Assembly: GCF_021390395.1 (NCBI RefSeq)
Contig: NZ_JAJUWT010000002.1
Span: 62,001 to 126,000, forward strand
Length of the DNA stretch: 64,000 nucleotides
Direction: 5' to 3'
Source of the DNA: Saccharothrix sp. S26
GTDB lineage: Bacteria > Actinomycetota > Actinomycetes > Mycobacteriales > Pseudonocardiaceae
How positions within the stretch are numbered: the stretch's first letter is position 1; each line of letters opens with the position of its first letter. The notes under the pieces are model-generated. The model had not been told where the DNA came from and did no database searches. It saw nothing but the letters and a program-made list of their open reading frames with translations. The translations under genes were made by a program, and so were the position numbers. Below are positions 10,608-19,793 of this stretch, in pieces.

Positions 10608-11387
10608 TCACCCGAGTTCCGCGCGCCAAGGACTCCCGCCGGTGGTCGGCCGCGTGGGGTCGTGGAACTTCGGCAGGTCCGGCTCGTCGATCCGCAGCGG
10701 CACCAGGCCCGCCGTGATCGCGCGCATGATCCGCTCGTGCGCGCGCCGCGCGTCGCCCGGCTTGCCGTCCTCCAGCCCGGACAGGTCCACCGGCTTGCCG
10801 AAGTGCACCTTGAACGTCGGCCGCTTGCGCAGCCCGCGCACGTAGGACGTCAGGTAGGGCTTGAAGTCGTCCCAGCCGCTCACCCGCGTGTTGCCCCAGT
10901 AGACGGCCTCGTGCGCGCCCCACTGGCTCACCGGCACCACCGGGATCCCACCGCTGAGCGCGAGCCGCGCCGCGCCCGTCTTGCCGCGCTCCGGCCACAG
11001 GCCCGGGTCGAGGCTGATCCGCCCCTCCGGGTACATCGCGATCGGGTCGCCCCCGCGCCGCAACGCCTCGACGGTGCGGTGGTAGGCGTCGCCGACGTTC
11101 GCCGCGGCGCGGTCCACCCGCAGGTGGCCGGAGGCGCGCAGCGCGGGCCCCATGACCGGCGCGTCGAGCAACCCGCCGGTGAGCAGGAAGCGCGGCGCGA
11201 CACCGATCCGGCGGCACGCCGCGATCAGCACGAACGGGTCGAGGTTGCCGATGTGGTTGGACGCGAGCAGCAGGGGACGTCCCCTGAGGTCCGCCGGGAT
11301 GTCGCCGGTGACTTCGAGTCGTCCGCTGAGACCGACGAACCCTTGGTCGACGGCGGTCAGCACGCGCCACAGCAGTGGTGTGGGCAC
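10608..11387 (-). CDS. 1-acyl-sn-glycerol-3-phosphate acyltransferase (PlsC-like)
   Basis: 259 residues, lysophospholipid acyltransferase fold. Motif I is NHIGNLDP (HxxxxD), motif III is MYPEGRIS (EGR), and VPVSQWGAHEA is motif IV-like. It transfers an acyl chain to lysophosphatidic acid or a related acceptor at the inner membrane face. GTG start at 11387. It is divergent from ftsK across 132 bases. The C-terminal end is Pro/Gly-rich. The actual acceptor is not determinable; pgsA, encoded nearby, uses the downstream product CDP-diacylglycerol. Confidence 0.9.
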   Translation of the reverse strand: MPTPLLWRVLTAVDQGFVGLSGRLEVTGDIPADLRGRPLLLASNHIGNLDPFVLIAACRRIGVAPRFLLTGGLLDAPVMGPALRASGHLRVDRAAANVGDAYHRTVEALRRGGDPIAMYPEGRISLDPGLWPERGKTGAARLALSGGIPVVPVSQWGAHEAVYWGNTRVSGWDDFKPYLTSYVRGLRKRPTFKVHFGKPVDLSGLEDGKPGDARRAHERIMRAITAGLVPLRIDEPDLPKFHDPTRPTTGGSPWRAELG

Positions 11388-11519
11388 AGCGCGAAAGGCT
11401 ACGGCGTGTCGACGTGTCGACGCAGCCGGTTCGGGGCAACCATGGGCGTCGAGCAGCGCACGTCACGTCCCCCTGTGAACGGTGGGGTCGCTGGGGCTCA
11501 AGGGACTACCGTATACACC

Positions 11520-13967
11520 ATGGCCGGCCGAACTGGGACCTCGCGCAAGGGCACGACCCGTCGCACCGGATCAGGGTCGAAGCCCCGCTCCGGCGCGTCC
11601 CGACCGGCCGCGAAGCGCGCACCCGCCAGGCGGCCGCCGGCGAGGAGGTCCTCCGGTTCCGTCGGCAGGGTCTGGGGCCTGCTCGGCCGCGGGGTCGGGT
11701 CGGTGGTCCGCGCGGTCGGCCGGGGCAAGGAGCTCGACCCCGCGCACCGCCGTGACGGCCTGGCGCTCGTGCTCATCTCGTTGGCCGTGATCACCGCCGC
11801 GGGCGTGTGGTGGCAGGCGGGCGGACCGGTCGGCCAGTGGGTCGACGTGGCCGTGCGCAGCTCCGTCGGCGGTCCCGCGGTGATCGTGCCCGTGGTGCTG
11901 CTGGCGATCGGCGTGGCGCTGATGCGCACCGACCCGAACCCGGAGGCCCGACCGCGCCTGGTGATCGGCTCGATCCTGGTCATGGTCGGCTTCCTGGGCA
12001 TGTTCCACCTCGCGGGCGGCCTGCCGATGGACCCGGTCGCCCGCCGGGACGCCGGTGGCGCGCTGGGCTACCTCTCGGGCGGGTTCCTCGCCCAGGGCCT
12101 CACGTCGTGGGTCGCCGGGCCGCTGCTCGTGCTGATCTTCGCCTACGGCGTCCTGCTGCTCGTGCACCTGCCGATCCGCGAGGTGCCCGGCAAGCTCGGC
12201 GGCCTGCTGCACCGCAGGGGTGACCAGCTCGACGGCTTCGACGCCGACGACCTCGAGCCGGAGCCGGAGGTCGAGGAGAAGCCGGCGAAGCCGCGCCGCC
12301 CGTCGCGCAGCCGCCGCCAGGCCGTGACCGCCGACGTCGACGAGCAGCCCGAGCTGCCGCTGGACGAGGAGCCGCCCCCGCCGCCGCCCCCGGCCAAGCC
12401 CGCGCCCAAGCCGAAGGCCACCCCGGAGACGCCCAAGGCCGCCGCGATCGCCGTGCGCGCGGTCGAGGGCGACTACCGGCTGCCGCCGCCGACCATCCTC
12501 AAGGACGGCGACGCGCCGAAGGCCCGCAGCAAGGCCAACGACCTGATGATCGAGGCCATCTCCGGCGTGCTCGACCAGTTCTCCATCGACGCGCAGGTCA
12601 CCGGCTTCACCCGCGGCCCGACGGTCACCCGGTACGAGGTGGAGCTGGGGCCCGGCGTGAAGGTCGAGAAGATCACCGCGCTGACCAAGAACATCGCCTA
12701 CGCCGTGGCCACGGACAACGTGCGGCTGCTGGCCCCGATCCCGGGCAAGTCCGCCGTGGGCATCGAGGTGCCCAACAGCGACCGCGAGATGGTGCGGCTG
12801 GGCGACGTGCTGCGCTCGCCGTCCACGGTCAAGGACAACCACCCGATGGTCATCGGGCTGGGCAAGGACATCGAGGGCCACTTCGTCACCGCGAACCTGA
12901 CCAAGATGCCGCACCTGTTGGTCGCGGGTTCCACGGGTTCGGGCAAGTCGAGCTTCGTCAACTCGATGCTGGTGTCCCTGCTGGCCCGCGCCACGCCGGA
13001 CGAGGTCCGGATGATCCTCATCGACCCGAAGATGGTCGAGCTGACGCCGTACGAGGGCATCCCGCACCTGATCACGCCCATCATCACCCAGCCGAAGAAG
13101 GCCGCCGCCGCGCTGGCCTGGCTGGTCGAGGAGATGGAGCAGCGCTACCAGGACATGCAGGTCAACCGGGTGCGGCACATCGACGACTTCAACCGCAAGG
13201 TGCGGTCGGGCGAGATCACCGCGCCGCCGGGCAGCGAGCGCGAGTACCGCCCGTACCCCTACATCATGGCCATCGTGGACGAGCTGGCCGACCTGATGAT
13301 GACCGCGCCGCGCGACGTCGAGGACGCCATCGTCCGGATCACCCAGAAGGCCCGTGCGGCGGGCATCCACCTGGTCCTGGCGACGCAGCGCCCGTCGGTG
13401 GACGTCGTCACGGGTCTGATCAAGACGAACGTGCCGTCGCGGCTGGCGTTCGCCACGTCGTCGTTGACCGACTCGCGGGTCATCCTCGACCAGCCGGGCG
13501 CGGAGAAGCTGATCGGCATGGGCGACGGCCTGTACCTGCCGATGGGCGCGTCGAAGCCGGTGCGCATCCAGGGCGCGTACGTCGGGGACGACGAGATCGC
13601 CGAGATCGTCAACTTCACCAAGGACCAGGCGCAGCCCGAGTACACCGACGGCGTCACGGCGGCGAAGGCGGGCGAGAAGAAGGAGATCGACGCCGACATC
13701 GGTGACGACCTGGAGCTGTTGATCCAGGCGGCCGAGCTGATCGTGACGTCGCAGTTCGGCTCGACGTCGATGCTCCAGCGCAAGCTGCGGGTCGGGTTCG
13801 CCAAGGCCGGTCGGCTCATGGACCTGCTGGAGACGCGCGGCGTGGTCGGCCCGTCGGAGGGCTCGAAGGCGCGCGAGGTGCTGATCAAGCCGGACGAGCT
13901 GGACTCGGTCGTCCACCTGATCCGCGGCGGCTCCGGTCCGGGCGACGACGACGCGGACGACGACTGA
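11520..13967 (+). CDS. ftsK: DNA translocase FtsK
   Basis: 815 residues. A basic N-terminus is followed by four membrane segments (about residues 80-230), a charged and Pro-rich linker (about 235-330, including EEPPPPPPPAKPAPKPK), and the RecA-like motor with Walker A GSTGSGKS (about 470-477) and Walker B MAIVDELADLMM (about 582-593). The C-terminal winged-helix gamma domain (SQFGSTSMLQRKLRVGFAKA) reads KOPS-type polarity sequences. FtsK pumps chromosome ends through the closing septum and activates XerCD. The frame is open upstream, but ATG 11520 is the first start giving the family N-terminus. Matches the position of Rv2748c in M. tuberculosis. Confidence 0.97.
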   Translation: MAGRTGTSRKGTTRRTGSGSKPRSGASRPAAKRAPARRPPARRSSGSVGRVWGLLGRGVGSVVRAVGRGKELDPAHRRDGLALVLISLAVITAAGVWWQAGGPVGQWVDVAVRSSVGGPAVIVPVVLLAIGVALMRTDPNPEARPRLVIGSILVMVGFLGMFHLAGGLPMDPVARRDAGGALGYLSGGFLAQGLTSWVAGPLLVLIFAYGVLLLVHLPIREVPGKLGGLLHRRGDQLDGFDADDLEPEPEVEEKPAKPRRPSRSRRQAVTADVDEQPELPLDEEPPPPPPPAKPAPKPKATPETPKAAAIAVRAVEGDYRLPPPTILKDGDAPKARSKANDLMIEAISGVLDQFSIDAQVTGFTRGPTVTRYEVELGPGVKVEKITALTKNIAYAVATDNVRLLAPIPGKSAVGIEVPNSDREMVRLGDVLRSPSTVKDNHPMVIGLGKDIEGHFVTANLTKMPHLLVAGSTGSGKSSFVNSMLVSLLARATPDEVRMILIDPKMVELTPYEGIPHLITPIITQPKKAAAALAWLVEEMEQRYQDMQVNRVRHIDDFNRKVRSGEITAPPGSEREYRPYPYIMAIVDELADLMMTAPRDVEDAIVRITQKARAAGIHLVLATQRPSVDVVTGLIKTNVPSRLAFATSSLTDSRVILDQPGAEKLIGMGDGLYLPMGASKPVRIQGAYVGDDEIAEIVNFTKDQAQPEYTDGVTAAKAGEKKEIDADIGDDLELLIQAAELIVTSQFGSTSMLQRKLRVGFAKAGRLMDLLETRGVVGPSEGSKAREVLIKPDELDSVVHLIRGGSGPGDDDADDD

Positions 13968-14181
13968 CTTTTCCGGCGGAAAGCGCACGTCGAATGCGTG
14001 GTCGAATAGCGCGGTCGAATCGGTCGAACGCGTCCCGAATGGTTCACGTCATTGACTGCCGGGCCATTCGGCTGCAATAGTCCGTGCATCCGACTCCGTC
14101 GCCGATCATCCCCGCGCGGTTCGAGTCGAAGCGATTCGACTCGCTGCGCCGAGTGGGCAGCGTTGCCCGGGAAGAAGCGTC

Positions 14182-14868
14182 ATGAACAGGATGCGCACGG
14201 CCGCCGTCGCGGTCGCTCTGGTCGGTTTTCTCCTCGGCTCCACCGGGATCGCGCAGGCCGCGACCTGGGGTTCCAGTGACCAGTGGGCCACCTGGTCCAA
14301 CGGCGGGTACACCATCCGCAACAACATCTGGGGCTCCGGCGCGGGGCCCCAGTCGATCTGGGCCAACTCCTACAGCAACTGGGGCGTGTGGGCCAACCAC
14401 CCCAACACCGGTGGCGTGAAGTCCTACCCGCACGCGGGGAAGATGATCAACCAGCGGCTCAGCTCGCTGGGCAGGCTTTCCAGTTCGTTCAACGTGTCCC
14501 GGCCGAGCGCGGGCGCCTACGCGACGGCTTATGACATCTGGGCCAACAACAACGCCTACGAGATCATGATCTGGGTGAACAAGCAGGGCGCGGTCGGTCC
14601 TATCGGGTCGAAGCAGACCACCGCGACCGTCGGCGGCCACACCTGGGACGTGTACCGGGGTTCCAACGGGGCGAACGCCGTGTTCTCGTTCGTGCGGACC
14701 AGCAACACCAACGCCGGCACGGTCGACGTGCTCGCGGTGCTGAGGTGGATCCAGGCGCGCGGCTGGTACGGCGACGTCACGGTCGGCGACGCGCAGTTCG
14801 GGTTCGAGATCACGTCGTCGTCGGGCGGCATGAACTTCATCGCGAACAGCTACTCGATGACCACGTGA
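14182..14868 (+). CDS. Secreted glycoside hydrolase family 12 (endoglucanase/xyloglucanase-like)
   Basis: 228 residues with a Sec signal peptide (MNRMRTAAVAVALVGFLLGS, cleavage after AQA at residue 26). The mature enzyme is an all-beta, Trp/Asn-rich protein. The GH12 catalytic pair is visible: nucleophile E127 in AYEIMIW and acid/base E209 in FGFEITS; also SYPHAGKMIN and ATAYDIWA. GH12 enzymes cleave beta-1,4-glucans or xyloglucan with retention. There is no cellulose-binding module, so it is a minimal enzyme. A shared hairpin at 14939 separates it from the convergent phospholipase gene. 214 bases upstream hold no gene. Confidence 0.93.
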   Translation: MNRMRTAAVAVALVGFLLGSTGIAQAATWGSSDQWATWSNGGYTIRNNIWGSGAGPQSIWANSYSNWGVWANHPNTGGVKSYPHAGKMINQRLSSLGRLSSSFNVSRPSAGAYATAYDIWANNNAYEIMIWVNKQGAVGPIGSKQTTATVGGHTWDVYRGSNGANAVFSFVRTSNTNAGTVDVLAVLRWIQARGWYGDVTVGDAQFGFEITSSSGGMNFIANSYSMTT

Positions 14869-14938
14869 TCCTGGGCCGCGCCGCCGTCGCGCCGGCTTGG
14901 GACCGCCGGAATTGTCAGACCCTTCGGGCAGAATAAAA

Positions 14939-14967
14939 GCAGGGGTCCCCTTGGCGGGGACCCCTGC
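14939..14967. terminator. Bidirectional terminator between GH12 and phospholipase genes
   Basis: A perfect 12-bp stem (GCAGGGGTCCCC) with a 5-base loop TTGGC, between two convergent genes, preceded by AATAAAA on the plus strand (a U-run for the minus-strand transcript). Confidence 0.85.
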
Positions 14968-15024
14968 CGGGCATTGCGGGTTCCCCGCGCGGAACGCCGG
15001 TGCAGCGTTGCGCGCCGGGAGTGG

Positions 15025-15456
15025 TCAGCTCGCGCCGAACTCGCGCACCGCCTGGTAGTACAGGTCCGCAGTCCGGTTGCAGGACCAGTTGCCGGCGCAC
15101 TGGTTGTACAGGTCGGTCCTGAAGTTGTTGTCGATCCTCAACCGGGTCGTCTCGTTGAACCGGCCCTGCCGCTTGTAGTTGCGGTAGCCGAAGTCGTGCC
15201 GGTGGCAGGCGGGCAGGAACTTGAAGCCGAACGGGTTGTCCGGCGACCACGAGCAGCCGTCCGACGACCAGTCGAGCTGGTCGCTGTAGGGCCGCTGCGT
15301 CCGCAGCGCGCTGAACTGCGACAGGGACTTGCTGAACAGGTAGTCGTCGGTGACGGCGGGCGCGTTGATGGCCGCCTGGCCGACACCGGCGCCGGCCAGC
15401 AGGGCGAGCGAGGCGACCACGACGGCGAAAGCGTTGCGCAGGGATTTCGCGAGCAC
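15025..15456 (-). CDS. Secreted prokaryotic phospholipase A2
   Basis: 143 residues. Signal peptide LAKSLRNAFAVVVASLALLA ending at GQA (about residue 28). The active-site dyad H87-D88 lies in ACHRHDFGYRNY, the signature of the Streptomyces violaceoruber-type phospholipase A2, and four Cys (68, 84, 120, 126) would make the two family disulphides. The Ca-loop region is CSWSPDNPFGF. GTG 15456 is chosen because GAGGGGAA lies about 7 bases upstream; a longer frame adds an implausible Arg-rich leader. It releases fatty acid from the sn-2 position of phospholipids outside the cell. Confidence 0.93.
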   Translation of the reverse strand: MLAKSLRNAFAVVVASLALLAGAGVGQAAINAPAVTDDYLFSKSLSQFSALRTQRPYSDQLDWSSDGCSWSPDNPFGFKFLPACHRHDFGYRNYKRQGRFNETTRLRIDNNFRTDLYNQCAGNWSCNRTADLYYQAVREFGAS

Positions 15457-15663
15457 TGTTGTTCCCCTCGGTTTTCGGGCTTGAGGGGTTCTTACCGGCC
15501 GGAGATCAACGCACAACAGCCCCGATCGGCTCATACCGCGGCAACGACGGGTGAACGTCGCGCGACACGTCATCACGCCCGCCGATCACCCCGGCCAGGC
15601 CATCCGGGGGCAGACCGCCTGCGCCGACCCGCCCCCTCCGCCCACCCCGAACCGCCCACCGCG

Positions 15664-15774
15664 TTACGCGTGCCTCCGCAACACCGGCTGGTCCGCGAGC
15701 ACGACCGCCGATCGCGTCACGAGTTCGGCATCCCCGCGTGCCGCTTCGCGCAGCCGCACCCCAGGCGTGATCAC
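15664..15774 (-). CDS. Possible 36-aa coupled small ORF
   Basis: Starts at a GTG that overlaps the stop of the preceding 85-residue gene by 4 bases and encodes a 36-residue basic peptide (MITPGVRLREAARGDAELVT...). The evidence is only the overlap and continued GC3 bias. The rest of the 314 bases between 15457 and 15770 shows no other gene and must hold the phospholipase promoter. Confidence 0.25.
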   Translation of the reverse strand: MITPGVRLREAARGDAELVTRSAVVLADQPVLRRHA

Positions 15775-16028
15775 GTCGCACGCCGGCGGTAGTACTCCGA
15801 CACCCACGGCCCGCTCAGGCCGACCGCCATCACGTACGCGTACACCGCCACGACCACCACCGGACCCAACGCCGTGGCCGCCCGCGGCACCAGCAGCCAC
15901 TCCGCGACGAACAACAGCGCCCAGAACGCCAGCCGCTTCACCCCCGGCCACCACGGCCGCCTGCCGATCGACCGGTCGTACCGGTACCCCGCGCGCAGAC
16001 CGACCAGCCCGCCGACCAGCGCGATCAC
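15771..16028 (-). CDS. Small membrane protein, 85 aa
   Basis: I do not recognise the family. About three hydrophobic segments can be seen: MIALVGGLVGLRAG, RLAFWALLFVAEWLLV, and ALGPVVVVAVYAYVMAVGL, ending in the basic tail YYRRRAT. The GTG start overlaps the stop of the upstream gene (GTGA), so its translation is probably coupled to the MerR regulator gene. Confidence 0.6.
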   Translation of the reverse strand: MIALVGGLVGLRAGYRYDRSIGRRPWWPGVKRLAFWALLFVAEWLLVPRAATALGPVVVVAVYAYVMAVGLSGPWVSEYYRRRAT

Positions 16029-16255
16029 GCCCCGGCCCTCCGCACGTCGAACGGGCCGGCCGGGGATCCTCCGGGGCGGGAAGCGGTCAGCGGACCCACC
16101 GCGCCCAGCTCCCGCGGACCGGCGAGCCGGCCCCGGTCGAGCGGGCGAGCCGAACCCCTCCGCACCGGCTCGAACCGCTCGACCGACACCCGCACCCCGG
16201 CACGCACGACGGGACGACCGTCCCGCCACGCCGGGGCGAGCCCGAGCGCGATCAC
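16025..16255 (-). CDS. Hypothetical 76-aa basic protein
   Basis: Begins at GTG 16255, overlapping the MerR-gene stop by 4 bases, and ends in a 4-base overlap with the next gene. It is Arg/Gly/Pro-rich (e.g. VVRAGVRVSVERFEPVRRG), with no membrane segment. Third-position GC is high as in real genes. No function can be proposed. Confidence 0.45.
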   Translation of the reverse strand: MIALGLAPAWRDGRPVVRAGVRVSVERFEPVRRGSARPLDRGRLAGPRELGAVGPLTASRPGGSPAGPFDVRRAGA

Positions 16256-17106
16256 CTGACCAGCTCGTCGTGCTCGTCACCCCGGTCGAGGAACCGCTGG
16301 ATCGTCGGCTCGTCGGGGACCTCGTCGTCCTCGTCGGTCTCGATGAGACGTTCCGCGATGGGCACCGGTTCCTCGACCCACGCCGGGTGGAAGTCGTCGC
16401 TGGGCAGCAACTGGTGGCGGCGGGCGAACTCCTCGGCGGCCTCGCGGATCGACTCGCGCAACGTGCCGACGACGACCGTCTCGGCGGTGTAGGTCAGCTC
16501 CACCAGCAGCGCGCGCATCCGGTCGAGCTGGTCGTCCTGGCCCGCGTTGTCGGCCAACTGCGGCCACAGCCGTCGTTCGAAGACCTCCACGAAGTCGGCC
16601 GCGATGCCGTCGGTGGCCGTGCGCAGGTTGGCGAACTTGTCCAGCACGTCGTCGCAGGGGACGGCCAGCGCGGCGAGCCGGTTGCCGGCCTCCAGCGCCC
16701 AGCGGCGGGCGTGCGGCCAGCCGCGCCGCCAGCGGACCAGGCCGAGCTGCACGGCCCGGCGCAGCACGCGCGGCCGCACGTCGCCCAGCGGCACCAGGCG
16801 GCTGATGTCGCGCACCCGGAGCCGGACCCAGTCGTCCGGGCCCTCCGCCTCGCCCACCCCCAGCACGGCCGCGACGCTCGCGCCCTTCTCCCGCGCCTTC
16901 ACCAGCTCGGCGATGGCGGGCAGGGAGAAGCCGCGGGACTGGAGTCGTTGCACGAGCGTGAGGCGTTCCAGGTGGGACGCGTCGTAGTAGGCGACGCGCC
17001 CCTGCCGCCGGGGCGGGTGCAGCACACCCTTGGTCTGGTACATGCGGATGGTGCTGCCGGGCAGGCCCACCCGGACCGCCAGCTCGTCGACCGTCAACTG
17101 CTCCAC
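16252..17106 (-). CDS. MerR family transcriptional regulator
   Basis: 284 residues. The MerR winged helix-turn-helix is at the N-terminus: LTVDELAVRVGLPGSTIRMY, then QGRVAYYDASHLERLTLVQRL, residues 3-60. The large C-terminal part (about 100-284) is helical and acidic at the end (ETDEDDEVPDEPTIQ) and does not resemble a known ligand domain. GTG 17106 is the first start codon in the frame that gives the complete HTH. It leads a chain of overlapping small genes and lies behind a perfect palindrome at 17144-17169, a likely operator. Confidence 0.88.
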   Translation of the reverse strand: MEQLTVDELAVRVGLPGSTIRMYQTKGVLHPPRRQGRVAYYDASHLERLTLVQRLQSRGFSLPAIAELVKAREKGASVAAVLGVGEAEGPDDWVRLRVRDISRLVPLGDVRPRVLRRAVQLGLVRWRRGWPHARRWALEAGNRLAALAVPCDDVLDKFANLRTATDGIAADFVEVFERRLWPQLADNAGQDDQLDRMRALLVELTYTAETVVVGTLRESIREAAEEFARRHQLLPSDDFHPAWVEEPVPIAERLIETDEDDEVPDEPTIQRFLDRGDEHDELVR

Positions 17107-17143
17107 GACGCCGATCTTGACGTTCGACGTTCGTGGAGTCAAG

Positions 17144-17169
17144 ACTCTTCGAGTGAATACTCGAAGAGT
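17144..17169. promoter_or_regulatory. Perfect 11-bp inverted repeat before the MerR gene
   Basis: ACTCTTCGAGT-gaat-ACTCGAAGAGT. Each arm is itself near-palindromic (ACTC-nnn-GAGT), so there are two stacked half-operators. It fills the gap between the acetyltransferase stop and the MerR start. On the minus strand TTGACT follows directly, so it would overlap a -35 box. Function is inferred. Confidence 0.55.
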
Positions 17170-17669
17170 TACAGGTGCAGCAGCATGCGCGAGTTGCCCA
17201 GGGTGTTCGGCTTCACGTACGACAGGTCGAGGAACTCCGCGACGCCCTCGTCGGCCGACCGCATGATCTCCTCGTAGACCTCGGGGGAGACGGGCGTGCC
17301 GTCGATCTCCACGAACCCGTGCCTGCCGAAGAACTCGGTCTCGAACGTGAGCACGAACAACCGCTCCAACTGCAGCTCGCGCGCGGTCTCGATGAGCCGG
17401 TGCACGATCCGGTGCCCGATCCCCCGCCCCAACGCGTGCGGCGACACCGCGACCGAGCGGATCTCGGCGAGGTCCTCCCACAGCACGTGCAGCGCACCGC
17501 ACCCGAGGACCACGCCGTCCTCCTCGGCGACCCAGAACTCCTGGATGTCCTCGAACAGCGTGACGAGCGGCTTGGCCAGCAGCACCTTGCCGGCGTAGGC
17601 GTCGATGAGGGCCTTCATCGCCCGAACGTCGCCGGTGCGGGCGCGCCGCACGTTGATCGAGTCGTTCAC
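17169..17669 (-). CDS. argA: Amino-acid N-acetyltransferase (ArgA-like GNAT)
   Basis: 166 residues, single GNAT domain. The acetyl-CoA loop is SVAVSPHALGRGIGHRI (R/Q-x-x-G-x-G/A pattern), preceded by GCGALHVLWEDLAEI and followed by LFVLTFETEFFGRHGF. The gene matches the stand-alone N-acetylglutamate synthase of actinobacteria (M. tuberculosis Rv2747) in length and position beside ftsK and pgsA. It would acetylate glutamate for arginine synthesis. GTG 17669 start. Assignment rests on family resemblance and synteny. Confidence 0.87.
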   Translation of the reverse strand: MNDSINVRRARTGDVRAMKALIDAYAGKVLLAKPLVTLFEDIQEFWVAEEDGVVLGCGALHVLWEDLAEIRSVAVSPHALGRGIGHRIVHRLIETARELQLERLFVLTFETEFFGRHGFVEIDGTPVSPEVYEEIMRSADEGVAEFLDLSYVKPNTLGNSRMLLHL

Positions 17670-17802
17670 GGTGCAAACGCTATGCCCAGCCGTTGTGCGA
17701 CGAACGCTCAGGTGAGCCGTGTCATGGCGCGGCGGGTCGCTCACCACGCGGACGGCGCACGGGCGGGTGGGGGAGGGGCGGGCGCCGGTTACGCTGAGCA
17801 CC

Positions 17803-19212
17803 GTGTCTTCCCCCACCACGTCCAAGCGCGTCGCCATGCTGACCCTCGGGTGCGCCCGCAACGAAGTCGACTCCGAAGAGCTCGCCGGCCGCCTCACCGC
17901 CGGCGGGTGGGAGCTGGTCGACGACGAAGCCGACGTGGTCGTGGTCAACACCTGCGGCTTCGTCGAGTCCGCCAAGAAGGACTCCGTGGACACGCTGCTC
18001 GCCGCCGCCGACAGCGGCGCGAAGGTGGTCGCGGTCGGGTGCATGGCCGAGCGCTACGGCGCCGAGCTGGCCGAGAGCCTCCCCGAGGCCGACGCCGTGC
18101 TCGGGTTCGACCACTACACCGACCTCGCCGACCGCCTCGACGACGTCCTGGCCGGTCAGAGCATCGAGTCGCACAAGCCGGTCGACCGGCGCACGCTGCT
18201 GCCGCTCACCCCCGTGCAGCGGCCCCAGGCGGCCGAGGAGGTGCAGGTGCCCGGGCACGGGTGGGGCCCGCGCGTGCTGCGCACCCGCCTCGCCGACACC
18301 CCCGTCGCGCCGCTGAAGATCGCCTCCGGCTGCGACCGCCGCTGCTCGTTCTGCGCGATCCCGTCCTTCCGCGGCGCGTTCGTGTCCCGCCACCCGGACG
18401 AGGTGGTGGCCGAGGCGATGTGGCTGGCCGAGCGGGGCGTGCGCGAGGTGTTCCTGGTCTCGGAGAACTCCACCTCCTACGCCAAGGACCTGCCCCGGGA
18501 GCTGGGCGGCCTGGAGCTGCTGCTCCAGCGGCTGGCGAAGGTGCCCGGCATCGACCGCGTCCGCGTGTCCTACCTCCAGCCCGCCGAGACCAAGCCCACG
18601 CTGGTCAAGGCCATCGCCACCACCGACGGCGTCGCCGACTACTTCGACATGTCGTTCCAGCACTCCAGCGAGCGCGTGCTGCGCCGGATGCGCCGCTTCG
18701 GCTCCACCGAGTCGTTCCTGGGCCTGGTCGAGCAGATCCGCTCGCTCGCGCCGCGCGCGGGCATCCGCAGCAACGTCATCGTCGGCTTCCCCGGCGAGAC
18801 CGAGGAGGACGTGGCCGAGCTGGAGCGCTTCCTCACCGCCGCGCGGCTGGACGCGGTCGGCGTGTTCGGCTACTCCGACGAGGACGGCACCGAGGCCGAG
18901 AACCTGCCGGACAAGGTGGACGCCGACACGATCGCCGAGCGCGTCGCCCGCATCTCCAACCTGGTCGAGGAGCTCACCTCCCAGCGCGCCGAGGAGCGCG
19001 TGGGCGAGGAGGTCGTCGTCCTGGTCGAGACCGCGGAGGACGACGAGAACGACTGCGTCGGCCGGGCCGCCCACCAGGCGCCCGAGGTCGACGGCGAGTG
19101 CGTCATCACCAACGCCGACGGCCTGCGGGTCGGCGACCTGGTGCGCTGCCGGGTCGACGCCTCGGAGGGCGTGGACCTGGTCGTCTCCGCGATCGAGGTG
19201 CTCCCGAGGTGA
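17803..19212 (+). CDS. rimO: Ribosomal protein S12 methylthiotransferase RimO
   Basis: 469 residues, radical-SAM methylthiotransferase that modifies Asp of ribosomal protein S12. The N-terminal UPF0004 domain has the auxiliary-cluster Cys in [21 protein letters not shown] and GCMAERY; the radical-SAM motif CDRRCSFC is at 177-184; a C-terminal TRAM domain covers about 400-469. GTG 17803 is chosen because TACGCT (17790-17795) ends 7 bases before it (leaderless pattern). RimO rather than MiaB is supported by the AIPSFRGAF sequence after the cluster. The stop overlaps pgsA by 4 bases. Confidence 0.94.
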   Translation: MSSPTTSKRVAMLTLGCARNEVDSEELAGRLTAGGWELVDDEADVVVVNTCGFVESAKKDSVDTLLAAADSGAKVVAVGCMAERYGAELAESLPEADAVLGFDHYTDLADRLDDVLAGQSIESHKPVDRRTLLPLTPVQRPQAAEEVQVPGHGWGPRVLRTRLADTPVAPLKIASGCDRRCSFCAIPSFRGAFVSRHPDEVVAEAMWLAERGVREVFLVSENSTSYAKDLPRELGGLELLLQRLAKVPGIDRVRVSYLQPAETKPTLVKAIATTDGVADYFDMSFQHSSERVLRRMRRFGSTESFLGLVEQIRSLAPRAGIRSNVIVGFPGETEEDVAELERFLTAARLDAVGVFGYSDEDGTEAENLPDKVDADTIAERVARISNLVEELTSQRAEERVGEEVVVLVETAEDDENDCVGRAAHQAPEVDGECVITNADGLRVGDLVRCRVDASEGVDLVVSAIEVLPR

Positions 19213-19793
19213 CCGAACCCGCGCGCGTGCCGGTGCTGAACATCGCCAACGTGCTGACGATGTCCCGGCTGGTGCTCGTGCCGGTGTTCCTCTACCTCCT
19301 GTTCGCCGAGGACGGCCACCAGCCGTGGTGGCGGCTGGCCGCCTTCGGGGTGTTCGCGGTGGCCTCGGTCACCGACCACGTCGACGGCAACCTGGCCCGC
19401 AAGCACGGCCTGATCACCGACTTCGGCAAGATCGCCGACCCGATCGCGGACAAGGCGCTGACCGGGGCCGCGCTGGTGGGCCTGAGCCTGCTGGGCGAGC
19501 TGGCCTGGTGGGTGACGATCCTCATCGCGGTCCGCGAGCTGGGCGTGACGCTGCTGCGCTTCTGGGTGATCCGCCACGGCGTGATCCCGGCCAGCCGCGG
19601 CGGCAAGGCCAAGACGCTCGTGCAGATCGTCGCCATCGGCCTGTACGTGCTGCCGCTGCCCTCGTGGCTGGACGTGGTCTCGGTGGCCACGATGGGCGCG
19701 GCCGTGGTGCTGACCGTCGTCACGGGCGTCGACTACGTCGTGCGCGCTTTCCGGCTGCGCGCGAGGGGCAAGCGGGCGGTGGCCGGGGCGTGA
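19209..19793 (+). CDS. pgsA: CDP-diacylglycerol-glycerol-3-phosphate 3-phosphatidyltransferase
   Basis: 194 residues, membrane enzyme making phosphatidylglycerol-phosphate. The CDP-alcohol phosphotransferase signature DGxxAR...GxxxDxxxD is complete: D56, D59, G60, A63, R64, G73, D77, D81. About five hydrophobic segments are visible. GTG 19209 overlaps the rimO stop (GTGA). M. tuberculosis has the matching gene pgsA3 at the same place. Phosphatidylglycerol is a membrane lipid whose state the nearby Psp proteins monitor in other bacteria. Confidence 0.95.
   Translation: MTEPARVPVLNIANVLTMSRLVLVPVFLYLLFAEDGHQPWWRLAAFGVFAVASVTDHVDGNLARKHGLITDFGKIADPIADKALTGAALVGLSLLGELAWWVTILIAVRELGVTLLRFWVIRHGVIPASRGGKAKTLVQIVAIGLYVLPLPSWLDVVSVATMGAAVVLTVVTGVDYVVRAFRLRARGKRAVAGA

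Noticed and set aside
13970..13986. Terminator after ftsK
   Set aside because: The stem is short (about 7 bp) and weak with no T-run following.
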